Shown one piece after another: positions 6,000-7,460 of a DNA stretch of 7,460 nucleotides. The notes below the pieces were generated by a model that was not told the DNA's origin, did no database searches, and was given only the letters and a program-made list of their open reading frames with translations. The stretch comes from Pseudomonadota bacterium. Lineage in GTDB: Bacteria; Pseudomonadota; Gammaproteobacteria; Acidithiobacillales; Acidithiobacillaceae. Position 1 is the stretch's first letter. Each line of letters opens with the position of its first letter. The stretch is taken from positions 1 through 7,460 of the forward strand of contig JAKAVW010000148.1 of the NCBI GenBank assembly GCA_021827445.1, read 5' to 3'. The position numbers and the translations under genes were made by a program.

Positions 6000-6005
6000 T
6001 ATGAT
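6000..6005 (+). promoter_or_regulatory. Possible -10 element of the rluB promoter
   Basis: TATGAT matches the -10 consensus in five of six bases and lies between the sqr terminator and the rluB ATG. The only -35-like hexamer, TTGTAG at 5974-5979, overlaps the terminator T-run and is 20 nt away, so the promoter would be weak or activator-dependent. Confidence 0.3.
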
Positions 6006-6047
6006 CCGGGAAGCGTCTGCCGCAGCCTGTGTAGGTTTTGGAGAAAC

Positions 6048-6923
6048 ATGGACGAAAAATTGCAGAAGGTACTCGCTCGGTTTGGCCTGGGGTCGCGCCG
6101 CCTGATGGAGGAGTGGATCGCGGCGGGGCGTGTAGTGGTGAATGGCCAGTCCGCCAAACTGGGTGATCGGGTGACGGCACAGGACAAAATTGCCGTTGAC
6201 GGGGAGGCGTTGCGGATTCCCTCCTGGGTGCGTCCGCGCCTGCGCGTGCTGCGCTACCACAAGCCGGCGGGGGAGCTCACTACCCGCAATGACCCCGAGG
6301 GGCGCCCCACGGTTTTTGATCGCCTACCACGGTTGCGCGGTAGCCGCTGGATTGCGGTCGGTCGCCTTGACTACAACACCGAGGGGTTGCTGCTGCTCAC
6401 CAATGACGGCGACTTGGCCAATGCGCTGATGCATCCGCGCGCAGGCATCGAGCGGGAATACGCCGTCCGGGTGATGGGGGCGGTGAGCCCGGAGCAGCAG
6501 ACCAGCCTGTTACGGGGCGTGGCGTTGGAGGACGGCGAAGCGCGCTTTGTGACCTTGCAAGAAGCCGGTGGTGAGGGTCTCAATCGCTGGTATCACGTCA
6601 CTCTGGCCGAAGGGCGCAATCGTGAAGTGAGGCGACTCTTTGAGGCTGTGGGCCTGACGGTGAGTCGCCTGATCCGAGTGCGCTACGGGGTGGTGGAAAT
6701 GCCGCGTTTGCTCAAGACCGGTTACTTTGACGAATTGCCCGACGAAGAGCGCGAAGCCTTGCTCGCCAGCGTGCAGTGGGTCAACCCCGCGACACCGCCT
6801 CCCGACAAGGCGGGACGCGGGACAGATGTGTCCGAACCACGAAAAAATAACAGTCGGCGAGAAGCCCGACAGGGGGTATCGCGTGGCCGAACGGGGCAGG
6901 GACGTCGGGTGGTCCGGGATTAG
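6048..6923 (+). CDS. rluB: 23S rRNA pseudouridine synthase, RsuA/RluB family
   Basis: This 291-residue enzyme isomerises a uridine in 23S rRNA; E. coli RluB acts on U2605 near the peptidyl-transferase centre. An S4 RNA-binding domain occupies about residues 1-60 (KLQKVLARFGLGSRR...VNGQ). The catalytic domain follows, with HKPAGELTTRNDPEGRPTVFD at 71-91 and the signature GRLDYNTEGLLLLTNDG at 105-121, in which D108 is the catalytic aspartate. An EGRNREVRRLFEAVG block comes later. The RNDPEGRPTVFDRLP stretch closely resembles E. coli RluB, and the length plus basic C-terminal tail (about 247-291, rich in Arg, Pro and Gly and probably disordered) favour RluB over RsuA or RluE. The ATG at 6048 has GGAG 4 nt upstream and begins right at the S4 domain; a longer reading from 5955 would run through the sqr terminator and is rejected. 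Confidence 0.93.
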   Translation: MDEKLQKVLARFGLGSRRLMEEWIAAGRVVVNGQSAKLGDRVTAQDKIAVDGEALRIPSWVRPRLRVLRYHKPAGELTTRNDPEGRPTVFDRLPRLRGSRWIAVGRLDYNTEGLLLLTNDGDLANALMHPRAGIEREYAVRVMGAVSPEQQTSLLRGVALEDGEARFVTLQEAGGEGLNRWYHVTLAEGRNREVRRLFEAVGLTVSRLIRVRYGVVEMPRLLKTGYFDELPDEEREALLASVQWVNPATPPPDKAGRGTDVSEPRKNNSRREARQGVSRGRTGQGRRVVRD

Positions 6924-6932
6924 AGCCTGTCG

Positions 6933-7460
6933 ATGCCGGGGGGAAATGGCTGGTTGGCTGTATTCAGGACGCTGCAAGAGGCGTTCGGCCCGCAGGAGTG
7001 GTGGCCCGCACAGTCGCCCTTTGAGGTCATGGTGGGCGCGATTCTGACCCAGAATACCGCCTGGCGCAATGTCGAAAAGGCGATTGCCAACCTGCGGGCG
7101 GCCAATGCCCTGAGCGTGGCGGCCATCCTGACACTGTCCGAAAGTGACCTGGCTGAACTGCTCCGGCCATCCGGATTTTATCGGATAAAGACCAAACGCC
7201 TGTTGGCCTTGTGCCGGTTTCTAAAGGCGCGGGGGGTGGACGCGGTGCCGGAACAACTTGCTCAGCAGGTGGCTGGGCCGGAATTGCGTCGAGACTTGCT
7301 GGCGGTCCACGGTGTCGGTGAAGAAACGGCGGATTCCATTCTGCTCTATGCCCTGGACCTCCCGGTTATGGTGGTGGATGCTTACACCCGCCGGATTGGG
7401 GGTCGCCTGGGTCTGCTGGAGGATCATCTTTCGTATAACGAGGTGCAGGCTGCCATCGAG
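6933..7460 (+). CDS. HhH-GPD DNA glycosylase, endonuclease III-related type, 3' end cut by window edge
   Basis: The first 176 residues are visible and the frame is open to the window end. The protein belongs to the endonuclease III superfamily of base-excision repair glycosylases. Motifs are FGPQEWWPAQSPFEVMVGAILTQNTAWRNVEKA at about 18-50, the helix-hairpin-helix HGVGEETADSI at 126-136, and VVDAYTRRIG at 147-156 with the conserved catalytic aspartate D149. The lysine that makes Nth a bifunctional glycosylase/lyase (18 residues before the Asp in E. coli Nth) is E131 here. This suggests a monofunctional glycosylase of the endonuclease III-related group, to which alkylbase glycosylases such as Helicobacter MagIII also belong. 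Any [4Fe-4S] cysteines would lie beyond the edge. The ATG at 6933 is 9 bp after the rluB stop but lacks a good ribosome site; the TTG at 6954, preceded by a G-rich run and GAAA, is an alternative start. It is probably co-transcribed with rluB. Confidence 0.85.
   Translation, partial: MPGGNGWLAVFRTLQEAFGPQEWWPAQSPFEVMVGAILTQNTAWRNVEKAIANLRAANALSVAAILTLSESDLAELLRPSGFYRIKTKRLLALCRFLKARGVDAVPEQLAQQVAGPELRRDLLAVHGVGEETADSILLYALDLPVMVVDAYTRRIGGRLGLLEDHLSYNEVQAAIE

Noticed and set aside
5955..6047. N-terminal extension of rluB by 31 codons
   Set aside because: It would start inside the sqr terminator hairpin and adds sequence without similarity to the S4 domain; the ATG at 6048 has a GGAG site and starts at the domain.
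5047..6180. Leftward open reading frame of 377 codons opposite sqr
   Set aside because: It is the antisense of sqr and runs through the sqr terminator. The translation is rich in His, Arg and Thr as expected for antisense of a GC-rich gene, and shows no domain.
6795..6813. Hairpin in the rluB tail as a terminator
   Set aside because: It lies inside coding sequence and no T-run follows on either strand.
1..7460. Mobile element, CRISPR array, tRNA or riboswitch
   Set aside because: I looked for transposase motifs, regularly spaced repeats, tRNA arm sequences and long structured leaders on both strands and saw none.

Overview
The window looks like chromosomal DNA of an Acidithiobacillus-type sulfur-oxidising acidophile. 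The main evidence is a complete sulfide:quinone oxidoreductase gene (4618-5922). Its protein has 434 residues, with cysteines at 128, 160 and 356 and histidines at 132 and 198, which is the numbering I recall for the structurally characterised Acidithiobacillus ferrooxidans enzyme. As far as I remember that protein, this one differs at a scattering of positions, so a close relative of A. ferrooxidans is as likely as that species. The DNA is moderately GC-rich and densely coding, with no transposase, tRNA, rRNA or CRISPR array.

Layout, left to right. A QueC-like PP-loop ATPase gene, cut by the left edge, reads leftward from 499. It is separated by 60 bp from a rightward series: a YciO-type Sua5/YrdC-family gene (560-1195), a small M50 site-2 protease (1246-1905), trpS (1905-3116), scpA (3097-3930) and scpB (3923-4426). 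The last four overlap or touch each other, so they look like one translationally coupled operon. A 191-bp AT-rich gap (4427-4617) then carries the likely promoter, a perfect 12-bp palindrome, a leader hairpin and a strong ribosome binding site for sqr. After sqr there is a clear intrinsic terminator (5946-5975). It is followed by rluB (6048-6923) and a HhH-GPD DNA glycosylase of the endonuclease III-related type (6933 onward), which runs off the right edge.

How the genes relate. yciO, the M50 protease, trpS, scpA, scpB and rluB are housekeeping genes that I recall as neighbours in many proteobacteria. They cover a nucleotide-binding fold of unsettled role, membrane proteolysis, tRNA charging, chromosome condensation and 23S rRNA pseudouridylation. 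The energy-metabolism gene sqr sits between scpB and rluB with its own promoter and terminator, so it appears to be an independently regulated insertion into that cluster. SQR would oxidise sulfide and pass the electrons to the membrane quinone pool.

I do not see a convincing undescribed multi-gene system. The observations most worth a second look are the sqr leader (palindrome, hairpin and two tiny ORFs that both begin M-V-W), the divergent PP-loop of the QueC-like protein, the four-cysteine iron-sulfur-type motif in TrpRS, a probable leaderless start for the M50 gene, and a hairpin that buries the scpA start codon.
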